Below are positions 37,273 through 49,300 of a stretch of DNA of 64,000 nt, in pieces. A program made the position numbers and the translations under genes. This DNA is from Galbula dea. Its lineage: Eukaryota; Chordata; Aves; Piciformes; Galbulidae. The stretch spans positions 1,659,451 to 1,723,450 of the forward strand of contig VWZX01001051.1 in the NCBI GenBank assembly GCA_013399015.1, in the 5' to 3' direction. How positions within the stretch are numbered: position 1 is the first letter of the stretch; each line of letters opens with the position of its first letter. The notes below the pieces were generated by a model that saw nothing but the letters and a program-made list of their open reading frames with translations, was not told where the DNA came from and searched no databases.

Positions 37273-40200
37273 GAGAATTTTAACTCTGCCGTTCTCCATA
37301 GGATTGCATATGTTCCCACAGACAACAAAATGTTTCATGTTTCTCAACATCTTCTTTTCCAGCTATTGAAACGAATATCTTACATGATAACAGTTCAAAA
37401 AATGTTCTGAAGCTACATACATCCCCCTCCCAAGTAAGGAATGATAGATAAGGGATGATAGATAATAGGAATGTAATCAGTTCTAGGGCTTTCTTCATTA
37501 GCAGCACACTGTGTTGTCATTCTTCAGCCACAGGTCTATGCATGAAGCTGTGCTGTATTGTCATCTGCACCCCACTGCTGTTAATGAGTTTGGGGTTTTT
37601 TTTTCTCCATTTATTTCTTAACAATAATGGTCATCCTGACCTTTGCAAAGTACTCTGAGATGGTGTTTCAAAAGCACTAATCAAGTACTAAATAATATTA
37701 TCTGATTATTGTAACTCCTGTGACAGTGATGGAAAAATGTTTTCTGTGTTTGCCCAGCGCTAATGACTACTTAACAAATATCACTATAGTAACACAACTG
37801 TTCCTAATTTTCTTCCAAATTACCATTGAGACTTTGGTTCACTTTCAAGATGAGATGTTTCTGCTTGTACTTTCTGAAATTGACTTGACATTTCAGCATT
37901 TTTACAGTGAAAATTCACATTTCTTGGTCATGTAAGTGGAAGTGCAGATATCCTTCTTTTCTTTTGACAAGCAATAAGTAAAGAAAATAAAACTCTCTGA
38001 AAAGACTCAGCCTGAGAGCTGAAAAGAGTTTTGGAGACTTTTCCTATATAGCTGACTGTGTGTCTCCCATCTTACATCCCACAGAGTCTTCCTCCAGGCT
38101 ACAAAATATGATCTACTTAGTTTTGACAAAGTACAGAAGAAGGTTGTTTTTTTTTCTTTTAAATTAACATTCCTCACTTATCAGAAAGGGTAGTATAAAG
38201 AAATAGACAAGAGCACTGAGGAGCCATGACCTCTCAAGTCATTCAGCTTTTTCACTGCAAACATATTGCCATCAGTAAGGTACAAGGCTTCTTCCCAGAG
38301 CCTGCTGTCCTCTCCTGCTGCTCCAATGGGTCTTACCACAGTGCCAGCAGAACAGCCAGTGCTTAGGCAGTGAGGAGGAGGGGATGTCGCTGGCTGGATT
38401 GCTATCACTGCACACTGTTCGGCTGTGACAGCATATGCTCAGTGCTCAGAGCCAGAAAGGGACATGATGTTGTCCTTGCATGCTCTGAGTAGCAAGTAGC
38501 CTTCTGGGAAGTGAGGAGATAGGCAAGTGAAACGTTCCAAGGAGAGAAGGGGAGCCAAACCAACTGGCAGTGGGAGCAGCAGTGAGAAGAGGGACATGTA
38601 CAAGAAATGCAAAAGAGGAAGGAGGATGTGCTTAATGACAGAAGGGCAGAGAGGGGAGAGTGCAACATGCAGAGAGGAAGAAAAGATGTGTGGTGGTGCC
38701 AGGACCTATTTTCTTATCTAAAAAATCCAAACCAAAACAACAACAACAACAAAGGCTAAACCCCAAGTGCTCTCTGAGGACATGTCTTTCCTGTTTTGGG
38801 AATGGTAGTTCCCAGAGCAAGCTGAAATGTCTGTCTCAGCAAAGGAAATCCAACCCCATTTAGCAGCTAACGTTGCCACTGCAGCCTAAAAGAACTGCTA
38901 AGAAACCTGTGTTAACTCGAAAAAGTTGGTTTCATAGAGAAATGACTTTTACAGGAAATTGTTATCTGTGTGTGCCTGTGTATGTTTGAAATAATTTCTA
39001 TAAAAGTTTACCTAAAAAAATCCCACTAGAAAGAAATGCTCTGTGCTTTCATTCCAGAAAGTGCAAGTGGTTTTGCTCATATTGTCTGTAACAGATCAGA
39101 GCAACCATCTGCTTTGTCCTCTGCCCCTTCCTCACATACTAACAGGATTTAACCATCTTCAGCTTTAGGAGGTATTCCTCCACGGGAGCTGAGGGTAACA
39201 TGGGTATTTCCCCAGTATCAGAGAGATGCCAGGAAATCCTATCTCTCTGACTGCAGTGCAAGCCTTCAGGGCTGCCAGGGAGCTAGGAGCTGAAAACCTG
39301 CAACAAATACCATTTGGCTCTGCAGTGAGAAGCTTCACAATGTGGGTCCTGAAAAAAGTTTCACCAGAACTGTGGACCTTTGTAATTCTGATTCTGAAAC
39401 AGGTACCTGGTGAGCTTGTAAGAAATAAGACCAAAAATATCCTCTGATTGTGGTACATCCAAAGTTTATTTACTCTGATATTCCTTAGTGCATTGTTGTG
39501 GCATCAAAGGACAGCTTTGGACAGTTGGAAACTTCCTGACCAGCTAGGATTAGACATTCAGCATGTCTGCAAACAAAACTGAGAAGAGAGAGTCAGTATC
39601 AAGGGGATTTTTTTGTGAACATCAATAGGAAAATGAACCAGAAGCCTTTTTTCCTCTTTATCCTGCTCCTCTAGAGGAAGGACAAGAAAAAGACTCACCA
39701 TTGTTGAGCAAGCGTGGAGTTTTATGTGAATATAAGTGTGATTTCTTCTCACCATACTATGTCTCTAATCAATAGGCCGAGAGTTTCAATATAACATGTC
39801 CTTTAAATCATGGATATTTGTTATAAGGTTCACATTGAGTTTCAGTCCTATATAGTTCAGAAAACCAACAAATATCTTGACATCTAGCAAGATAATGTTA
39901 TGATTAATTATAAAGTTACCTGACTGATTCTGATGTACAGCAAGGGATGGTACAGCTAAATGATACTGGTATTTTTCCCATATGAAGGATTTCTTCAAGC
40001 ATGCCCTGCAACATACGCTATAGCTTATCTATCTTCCTCTAGGTCAAGAAACCTCTCTGTTGTCCTGCAGCTACAAACAGGCACTTAGGTTTTATTGCTA
40101 GCAGCTGCTCCACTCCAGAAAACAAGGAAACTTCCCTCCATTGTGATTGGCAATATAGTCTGAAGGTTTTATTCAACCTTGGAGACATTACAAGAGGCAA

Positions 40201-42559
40201 TATGGCATACTACTGAATGCTGTGTCTAAGCATGCAATTAAATTATAATTCTCGAGCATAATATTGTGCACAGTCATTGCAAACAATGTTGCAGCAGTTG
40301 ACCATCTTATCCTCTAAAGGTTGTGGTTTATAAAAGAATGGATTGCAGGCACTGTAATTCACATGCTTAACACTAGATTCAGGACAGAAATTAAAGACTA
40401 TTTCCTGGAACACATAGTAAGATGGTCTTTAACATGGTCATTAATATCAGAGACCCTTAAGCTAGAGAGGAAATTTAGTGTGTGTGTATGGATGTAGTTC
40501 GTTAAATAGAGTGGTAGTCTGAAACAAGGTATTAATCAGCTGTCAAACAAGCAGCATAATTTTACACTTGGAAAGATAATTTGTTCTTACAAGAAAACTA
40601 TTTATAAAGTATTTGAGATGCATTGACAGTACAAAAGCAGTAATACAAAGTTATTAAGTAATAATGGGCAGTTTACTAATAGGACATTAAAGCTTTATTA
40701 CATAGCTTTTAGATTTCTTATTTTCTCTACATGAAAAATAGATCTACTCTGCAATCTTAGTTCAGCTAACATATGAGTGTTTTGCCTCCAGTATCACCTT
40801 CCACAGCCATGATCAAAAGTCAGCACCACTAGTCCCTATACAGTGCCATTAGCTTGACCTGGAGAAACTTGAACAGGGTACACTAAAGATCATGACAGTT
40901 ATTTGAAGAGTATGGTAATGAGGGGATTAATTATTCATTCTAGCACCCAATTATTTCTGGTAGCTCAGGGACTGCTGTACAGAAGCCATATCTCTTTATT
41001 GTATGCAGCCTACATGAGCGGAACAGCTAACCTGCATTAACAGTTGCACTGAAGAGTCTTTTTTCAGTCTGCATGTGTCATCATTCCACTTAGAGAGTGC
41101 AGAACATGGGATTAGCTGGATGTATTTAAGGTACATTGAATTATCAGTGCTAAAATAGAGTTCTCTGGTTTAAATGACTTCATTCCCTAAATCCTTGGGG
41201 TTTGGCCCTACAGATAACATGCATTTTGTCTGCCTCTTTTTTCTTTCAAAGCCACCCATTTACAGCATGATAAAATCATTAGTGCTGCCTATGTGTCACC
41301 ATGTAAATGCTTTTATTTTGTTACCTAGCAGTTACCAGGTGCCTTTTCTTTCAGCTTTGGTGTTTAATTGTCAAGATGCATTTTGCTTCCCCAAATTATT
41401 TAATCTGATTTAATAAAAACTGCTTACAAAAGAAGTAAATGCACTGACAAAGGCAAAGCATTATTTCATTTATGAATCTAGTTACTAAACCAAGGACTTT
41501 TCTTCATTCAGTGTGCTCACTCATTGCTATTTATCAATGTTTGTTTAAGGTTGCAATTGAACAAAGAACAGTAAATGCAATTTAGTGTTGAAAGGCAAGG
41601 TCACATGGCCTGGGTCTTAGTTAATTTATCTTTCATGACAGATTCTATTTTCTACTACTAGTATTTTTACGTGGTAACACGTTTCTCCTATGATAGTGCA
41701 TCTGTAGCTCTTGCATTGCCAGGCTTAGCAACAGCATTTAATTTGTCTGACATTATTCAGTTATCATGAAAAAGAGGCACATGCTGAGAAACACCCTGGA
41801 TATTTAATGACAGCATAAAAAATAAGTTATTGTAAGCAAAAGCAAGTTCTCAAATACTTTGCTAAAGCCACTTTTCTTTCTGAGGCTGCACTATCCCACT
41901 CCTGTTCCTGTTCTGGGAACTTGGCCGTTCACCAGGCAGGTCTCCAGATGAAGGTTAGCAGGCAGATATTCTGAGACAGCAGACACAGAATGAGTTTGAC
42001 AATTAGATTTTATATCTTGTCCCTTAAGTAATGGCAGCTGGATAATGTGCAAAGACTGAAGCACTGAATGATAGGAAAGCCACACTGAGATCACTAAAGT
42101 CATCTAGTCTATTCCCCTTTCTCTGTAAGATCAGCTCTACATATGTAATTGTCAACAGAAACTAATCTAAACCATCCTTGGGAGACCTACAGTGAGACAG
42201 AAGCCATGTACCTCATAATATATTTCCTATAATATTATACACATATGGTTTTCTATGATGTTGTGATATTCATATCCAGTTAACTGGAATACAAGTATAC
42301 CCATGATATAAGAGACTCAACAGTGTATCTGTACAACAGAAGCCTTCTCGGAGGGTCCCAGCAGGTTTCAACAGAGGACTGTTCTTGCAAAACATTACTT
42401 ACTACCTTTACCTACAAACTGAAAGACAAAGATAATGGTTGGCAGTTTTTGGAAGTCAGGGAAGCTGGTGGAGTGGTAATTTAGATAGATGCCAATTGTC
42501 AAGAATAATCTGAATCATTTGGTAGGGTGGGCTGATTTGAATATCCTGTTTTACTACAG
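37273..42559. other. Intergenic sequence downstream of NAV3, CR1-free
   Basis: A purine-rich stretch at about 38510-38700 and a (CAA)n at 38729-38752. From about 40.2 to 41.9 kb the sequence is transposon-free and AT-rich with homeodomain- and SOX-like core motifs, a candidate conserved non-coding block. Confidence 0.65.
38729..38752 (+). repeat. (CAA)n microsatellite
   Basis: CCAAAACAACAACAACAAC; about five CAA units, at the end of a purine-rich stretch that begins near 38510. Confidence 0.85.
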
Positions 42560-43095
42560 ATAAATTTGCAATCATACATCTAAGGAGCAAAGAGCATAGT
42601 TTATACAGGCAGGATTGGACAAAGTATTTCAAAATGATGCAACATGAAAAGAAGTCAGGATCTTGGTAGATAATTAACTGAACATGAGCCTGCAGTGGTA
42701 TGATATAATTAGAGAGTGAATGTCAGCTCTGAAGCTTAAGCAAAGAAAATATGAACAGGCAGTAGGAAGGTGATATTAGTTCTGTTTCTAGCAAAAGTAA
42801 AATCATTACAGGAATATCGTGTGCAGTTCTTATACTCACGCTTCAGAAAGGACTCTGACAAATCAAAAGGTAGTCAGAAAGTCTTGCAAAATATGTTGAG
42901 GTCTGAAAGGCATGCCTTATCATGAAGAGCTAAGAATGAGCAAGCTGCTTGTCTTATCAAAAGAAAAGCAAAGAAGTCTATTACTTAAAAGATGTTTTTA
43001 TTGTGGTGGGTTTTTTAGTGTGGGAGGAAAAGGCACAACAAAAGTCAGTTTGGGATATTTTTCTCTTGAAAAGAGATATTTAAGATCTGACTGAA
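42560..43095 (+). repeat. Ancient CR1/L3-like fragment
   Basis: Weak collinear similarity to old tetrapod CR1/L3 ORF2 3' sequence: ATCATACATCTAAGGAGCAA, then TAGATAATTAACTGAACATG, GTGCAGTTCTTATACTCACG and GCATGCCTTATCATGAAGAG. The similarity is by recall and far below that of the young copies. It sits just downstream of the NAV3 transcript end. Confidence 0.5.
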
Positions 43096-43849
43096 AATAA
43101 TGCTCTTGAAAAACAAACCCAACTGGTGAATAATTATCCACATTGACAGCGAGGTGCTGAATCTCGTACTCAGTACTGTTATGTCTAAAGGTCTTTGCAG
43201 GGATATGAAAATTTCAGGAGAAATGACAGATCTGCTGCTGACATTTATAGCTAAGGTGCTACAACTTGCAGGATCATAATGATATCTTCTAGCCTCAAAG
43301 CCTGTGATTAGTTGACTAACGTGATTCTATTTTCTTTCTTTGAATTCTATTAAACAATATTGATGTATGTTTGCTGAGGAAGTAGCTCTGGGTCCTTGCA
43401 TTGGAAGATAATCTTGAGAATAAGGAGACTGTTGTTTCTGAACTGCACAAGCTTTCCCACCACAGAAACAGACATTCAAAAATCATACCGAACCACTGGA
43501 ACTAGAAACAGTATTTAATTTCTTTCTAGAGAGATCGGTTCTGCTGAATACAGAAAACCATTTCCTTCAGTTTGTCATTTTGTTTATATGTTTTTATATT
43601 TGAAATGTTATTTGTTAATGGTCCTGATTTCAAAAACACCAGACTGTATTTTCAATAAATAATTCCACTTTAATGGCAAAGTAATAATTTAGACAGATAC
43701 AGTGTGCACACCTGCAAAAAAATATACGCAAGCTGGTTTACAAGCTAGAGGAACAATAAACCAATAGAAAATACATCATCCAGTTAAGTCCGATGACACC
43801 AAATACTTATTATTAGGGCTTTACAAAGACTACAAAACTTTTCAGATGA

Positions 43850-43855
43850 TTTATT
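43850..43855 (-). promoter_or_regulatory. Candidate poly(A) signal AATAAA for NAV3
   Basis: The transcript strand reads AATAAA about 2.34 kb after the stop. A second AATAAA at 44204-44209 could give a shorter 3' end. An ATTAAA at about 43669-43674 is a third, weaker option. Confidence 0.4.
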
Positions 43856-43869
43856 TCACTGTTTCTGTC

Positions 43870-43877
43870 TATTTACA
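43870..43877 (-). promoter_or_regulatory. Pumilio-type motif UGUAAAUA near the presumed NAV3 mRNA end
   Basis: An exact TGTAAATA on the transcript strand, 15 bases before the AATAAA at 43850-43855. Confidence 0.35.
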
Positions 43878-44811
43878 TGATATGTTACATCAAAAATGTA
43901 CAAAATATAAAATGTGTACAGACAAATGTTTCACAAACAATTTCTGAGTTGTAAACTAGGTGGACTCACTGAGATGTATTGCAGGAAGTTTTGTATATGT
44001 GATGTCGTGTGTTTGTGTGTTAAATATGGCAGGAAAACATTCGCAGGTTTGCTCAGAGCACAGGTACAGGAAAGAACAACTTTCCTTTGGTTCTTTCAGT
44101 CAGTCAAGGTGTACACACTGACGTTTTGCATCAGAAATGGATCCAGATTTGGGGGCATAGTGTTGGTCCAACTGAATCCTATATGCATAAAATAGGTTAA
44201 AGTTTTATTAGGGCAACAGCACCGTGTAGGAACCTCTAGATTCAGTGGTGCAGCTCAGTGCCATTTGGAAACTGCATCAATTTATCTTTGTTTTACAGAG
44301 AGTGACCACAGGTTGGCCACGAAGAGTTGATAGCACCAAATACACATCCTGAAGGTAACATCCATGGAGGTGTACAGTACATGTCTACACAATGCCAAAG
44401 CCCTTAGACAGCTTCTTGTTTATATGCACCTATTTTAACCGGACGCCTTTTGCGTTTAAAGAGTGTTTCTGATTATTCTGAGCAGTCTCTGGTTGTACCC
44501 TGCCGTGACATATGCACTTAGAATATTTTCAGATTTTTTTCCCCCCAAAAATGTATTGGCTTCATATAGATATTGAAACATGCTGACTGTAGCATTGATA
44601 GCTCCTGCATAGTTGTAACAACTGTAAGTACAGGACAAACACACCAGGTAAAAACAGCTTTGAAGGTTTGCATTCTGTATTTGTTTGCAACATACAGGAA
44701 ATCTCAGCAAGTGAAACATCTCAACACCAACAGAATAAAATACATTTTTTGTTTGTTTGTTTTCAATTTGATTTGTGCAAGGCTTTTTTTTTTTCTTTTA
44801 ATATTCTCCAA

Positions 44812-44819
44812 TATTTACA
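44812..44819 (-). promoter_or_regulatory. Pumilio-type motif UGUAAAUA in the NAV3 3' UTR
   Basis: The transcript strand reads TGTAAATA, an exact match to the PUF consensus UGUANAUA. A second copy lies at 43870-43877. Binding is not shown by the sequence alone. Confidence 0.4.
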
Positions 44820-45842
44820 ATACCCACCCAGTAGACTGTGCAAAACCAACCCACTTTTACAGTATAAACTCTTCCTCTTCCACAGTGGACATCACTGCTT
44901 CAGTGTTCTTTTATGCTGAATTCTTCATGTACAACAATAGCAATCAAAACATGCTAAAACTAGAAAAAGGAAAAAAACCAAACATATATTTGTGCTCATG
45001 CTGCATCAAGTGCATCCAGCTCTGCTGGATAAGAATTCAAAACACCTATCCTCCAAAAACTCCATTCCATGGGGCCAAATGGATTTGAGCTAATTTTCTC
45101 AGCATTTAGGTGGCAGTGGAAGTGGGTTTGGGTTCTTTGTGTATTTCTAAGGGTAGGCAGAGCAATCTATTCACAAGATAAAAATATTATATAGCAACTG
45201 TTCTTTCTCCTATCCATTATTTTAAAAAATCATGATATACAGATATGAGGCTACTGCGTTAACTGACGTTTTCTCATTAGTAAATGAAGAAAAAAACAGT
45301 GTAAATTACCAATGGTTTAGGAATTAAACCAACTGTAAAACTGTTCTAGAAATCTGTTTTAAGGCAGTGAGACAGCACCATAAGAAATGTTCCTTCTTTC
45401 ACTGAAAAGGCTCAAACAAATGAAGCCCTAAAAAGCCTTTAGTCAGTGTTGGTTAATAATTGGTATAAAACTGTTGTTAAGGAGTGGGCAGGTGGTTAAA
45501 AAAGACCTTTGTGGTAAAAACAACTTTATAAAATCTGTGACTAAAAACTTGATGGAGCGCATCACCGTGACCATGGCAGTTAGAATTAAATTGGCACTTA
45601 TCCAGCATATCACAGTCATGTTTTCTGGTGATTGCACAATACTGTTTGTGCTTTCTGAGTATCGTCAACTTTGACTCATTTTGGAATGGGCAGTAGTGTA
45701 CAACACAGACACCACTGCAGTCTTGTGACCAGCATCATGTGGCACAACAGAGGTTAGAAGAGAATCAGAAGACTGCATTGTTCATGCAGCACCTCAGGGT
45801 AAACTAAAGAAAAACAACAGAAGTTGCACTGTAAACTTGTAC

Positions 45843-45903
45843 AGAGAAACAAAGAAAGAGAGAGACAGAGAGAGAAAGAGAGAAAGAGGAAAAGGGGAAA
45901 AAT
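45843..45903 (-). repeat. Pyrimidine-rich tract in the NAV3 3' UTR
   Basis: The plus strand reads GAAA/GAGA repeats, so the transcript carries about 60 nt of C/U-rich sequence (CTCTTTCTCTCTTTCTC-like). It could bind pyrimidine-tract proteins; that is inferred only from composition. Confidence 0.8.
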
Positions 45904-46194
45904 AATATTCCAGTTTGGCTAAAACATGTGCAATCTGCTTAGATGCCCTTGGTCTAGGGCCCTTTCCAGTTGACAAATGGAGTCTCATTTGGCTCCATAG
46001 GTATTGAAATGCCTTGAAATTAAACTAATTCAAGCTTTCCACTTCAATTTTTCTTCCTGACTTTGCAGAGTTAGGTCTCCTGCCTACCTACAACACACCA
46101 TTCTCACTCGGGGACCTTGGCATGCTGCTTTAATACTGGCAGTGGTCTAGTGGAAACAGATTTTACCATAATCCTCCACCAAGATTTGTCCCTT

Positions 46195-46314
46195 TCAGAG
46201 AGTTGATTCAAGGGATGAATCCAAAATGTCGTCATGGTGGCTGGTGCTATCACTGTCACAGCTTTGTGCGCTCGAATAGTTGGCTGCTTCCTGAAGCCTC
46301 ATTAGCATATTCAT
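46195..46314 (-). CDS. NAV3: NAV3 last coding exon with stop codon
   Basis: This segment encodes the last 39 residues, starting [18 protein letters not shown] and ending SSLESTL, followed by TGA at 46195-46197. The acceptor is CTTTCAG behind a long pyrimidine tract. The tail is Ser/Asp-rich with a Cys-Asp-Ser-Asp stretch. The exon continues as 3' UTR below 46195. Confidence 0.95.
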   Translation of the reverse strand: MNMLMRLQEAANYSSAQSCDSDSTSHHDDILDSSLESTL

Positions 46315-49300
46315 CTGAAAGAAGAAAGAAATGTTTACATAATCTCATCTCATTTAATGCTGCAGTGACCGTGTTCAAATTTAATTAAGCTCCCTTGCTG
46401 TATGAGATGTGCTGGTATCTAGCTGAGGGGACCATACAAAAGGATTTCAGAAAGGGCAGAGTGTCAGCAGATACTCCTGGCACCCTTTTTATTGCCTTCT
46501 GGTCTTTAAATAGAAGTTTAAAGGTCCAAAGAGCCACAGGGATACAATGAAGCTGCCTGGTAACTCTCTTTAATTCAGGGGTGAGACTGGCTGCAGCTGC
46601 AGCACCGGCAGGGGAAGGATGCCATATCACAGCTGGACATCTGGTCCCAGATTTTGAGACAGTCAAGCTTCCAGATAATTTTTGGATAGCATAGCCACAC
46701 TACATTTGAAAAGCAACTGAAAACATAATCACACTAACATACCCCCTCTGCAAGAGAGAGACAGAGGGAGTGAAAGAGGTGGACCAAGGCCAGATGCTTC
46801 ATAAGAGTCCCATCTGCTGTCGAGGGGCTGGCCTCAGCAGGAAAGCAGCAACAGATCCTCCTACTTGGAAGAGGAGAGTCCCCACATAATTTAGGGACTA
46901 TAAGAACCTGAAATCCATCTGAAAAATCATCAAAAAGCAGCATTAAGCCCCAGAAAATTACTTGGATGCTTAACACCTAAATCTGTGCAATGATCAGGAT
47001 TTTATTTATAAACATCCACTTCTGCCAGCACACTCAGGGCTGCAAGCAATGTTGACACTGCTTTAGCGTTTTTCAAGGAGCTAATATGCTGTCATTGCAA
47101 AAAAGCAGGCAAAGAAAAAGTGATATTCTCATGTGTTTGCATATGCAGCCCCTTTTTGCAGTTTACTCAGGAAACCTTACATGTCTGTGGTTTCAACTGG
47201 CACAGCTTGTAAAGTTTTCTTCAGGCATTGAACAGCGTTTAATACTCTGTAATGCTATCAGGTAGCTTTTGCTGAGGGTTTAATAGCTATCCATGTTTGA
47301 AAATACAGGATACCCTCAGCAATCCAGCCTGCATGTCACATGTCCTGTTTCCACAAGCACAGTGTCTGTCTTGCTGTGAGCTCTACCAGAGGCAGGGGTA
47401 AGCCCTCCGTTCACAAGTTTCAAGCTTCTGATACTTAGTCGGATACAGATACTAATTACAGTGTGCAGGTGGCAAGGGTGACAGGACTCTGAACTCGAGC
47501 TGCTCAAGTATTTTCACTTTAGTGGACATGTTGGAAGCTTGGCCAATAAAATCACTGGCAGCTGAGCAATTACCCCAAATCTTATGGACTGGGAGACAGG
47601 GGATCAAACTAGGTGATTTGCTGCACTTCTTCAGGATGCAAGGTCTGGTTTTGGTTACCAAACATTTCAGTGAGGCTGAGGAGTCATTTTCTTAGCTCTG
47701 ATAAGAGTTAAATGCATTTTCCTCTGAGAAATTCCCATTTCCAAAGGGCTCCCTGTATCCCAGAAGTACACTTCTCTAAAAGAGTATTTTGAATTGTGAT
47801 AAAGGCAGTCTACAGAGAAAGCACTATACAAGAAGAGAGGTTCAATATATGTAATTTAATAGTTCATTATCAGAGGAGGCAATGGCAAACCCAGATGTCT
47901 GGGATCTTATTAATAGAAAACAATACATAGCATTGAGGGAAATCAACCTCTTATCTTTTAAAGCCACCACACTTGCATTCCTTTTACATGAAGACTGTTA
48001 TACAGTCATCAGTTATCTTGAAATGTTCTGAGGATTGAGAGGATGGCTGTCTAATTTGCATTTCCACTAAATCGTCTATGATAGACAAGTCAGATAATGT
48101 GAGTTTCTCAGTCCTTCATTTGTAGAATGCAGATGAAGGACTGCTTAACCTGGAAAGGTGTTTTTAGAATAAACTGATTAATAAGTGGCTGAAGAGTGGT
48201 ATCCAAACATTATAATGGTGCAAACCAGATACATTTCTGGACAGCAGGGAAAGGCAAACAATTTAGAGACATATTAACATGGTGGTGATACCTGCCCTCC
48301 TGCTAGATTTTCCTTCTATTTTCAAACCTTTTAGTAAATTATATAGTAAGATTAATTTTAAAAGCCCATTTTGAAACAGGTACACAGTACGATCTAACAT
48401 GTGATAGTAAAGTGCATACTGAAAAGTGTTTCCCCCAAAGTTTAAACCTTACCAAGGGATCCCCTTCTGTATCAGTCTGAGGAACATGCTTTGAGGTCGT
48501 TCCTTCCTTTGCTGATGCATAACCTTCATAACCAACATCTTCTGGTCTTAACTGAAGCAGTGATGGCCATTCGTGCTGTAGAGATGCAGAGCTCCATGGA
48601 TAGGTATCAGTTACCCACTTGGAGGGATCCTCCCAGGGTGCTCTCTTACCATACATCTGCATTATGGATATAACACAAGTAAGAACTCTACAGTTTTCAG
48701 TACCAGTTGTAACATTAGACAAAAGTAATCAAAAACATCTTAACTATCTTAGTAAGTGGTTTGCTTTCAGATGTGCTCAGCACCTGATTATAAGGCATTT
48801 ATAAGGTCTCATCTTCATTAGTACTCCTTCACTACACAGAGTTGCTGCAAGTTGAAAAGCATTCTGTAACTGGTGATACTCATAGGCAACAGTGGGAGCC
48901 CCAGGTTCTTGATATAATGTGAAATGAGACCTTTAGGTAATTTGCTTAAGGTGTATCAGTGGAATTAACTCAGACCTATCTACAACATTCTAGTTAATTG
49001 GATTTTGTTTGAAGTGAATTAGGAAGTAACAGTACAGCTTGTTTTCTTCTCCTAGTAAAATGGGATGCAGAAGCAGACATCTGTCCACACCTTAACTTTG
49101 AGATCTTTCACAAGGTTAAGAAATTCACAAAGGATAGGTTTTCCCTACTATGAAGCACAAAAATGCTTTTAAATCTGGAAGGTGGAGAGAGTGAGGAAGA
49201 ATGAAAATATCGTAAATTTAGAAGGTCTGGTAGCTTCCTCACTAAAATGCACCCTTTTCCAGATCACTGTTTTCAAGAACATGTTAACTGAGAGCCCCTT

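Larger units (their letters stand above)
43830..46194 (-). other. NAV3: Probable NAV3 3' UTR
   Basis: About 2.3 kb of unique, AT-rich, CR1-free sequence follows the stop codon. On the transcript strand there are AATAAA signals at 44204-44209 and 43850-43855; the second would give an end near 43830. A length near 2 kb is what I recall for mammalian NAV3. It contains two UGUAAAUA motifs and a pyrimidine-rich tract at 45843-45903. The exact end is not determined. A 171-codon open frame on the opposite strand (44573-45088) is of low complexity and is not called a gene. Confidence 0.5.

Noticed and set aside
44573..45088. 171-codon plus-strand open frame, the second longest in the window
   Set aside because: It lies antisense in the presumed NAV3 3' UTR, is low-complexity and AT-rich, and has no domain or initiation context. 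Chance openness is the simpler reading.
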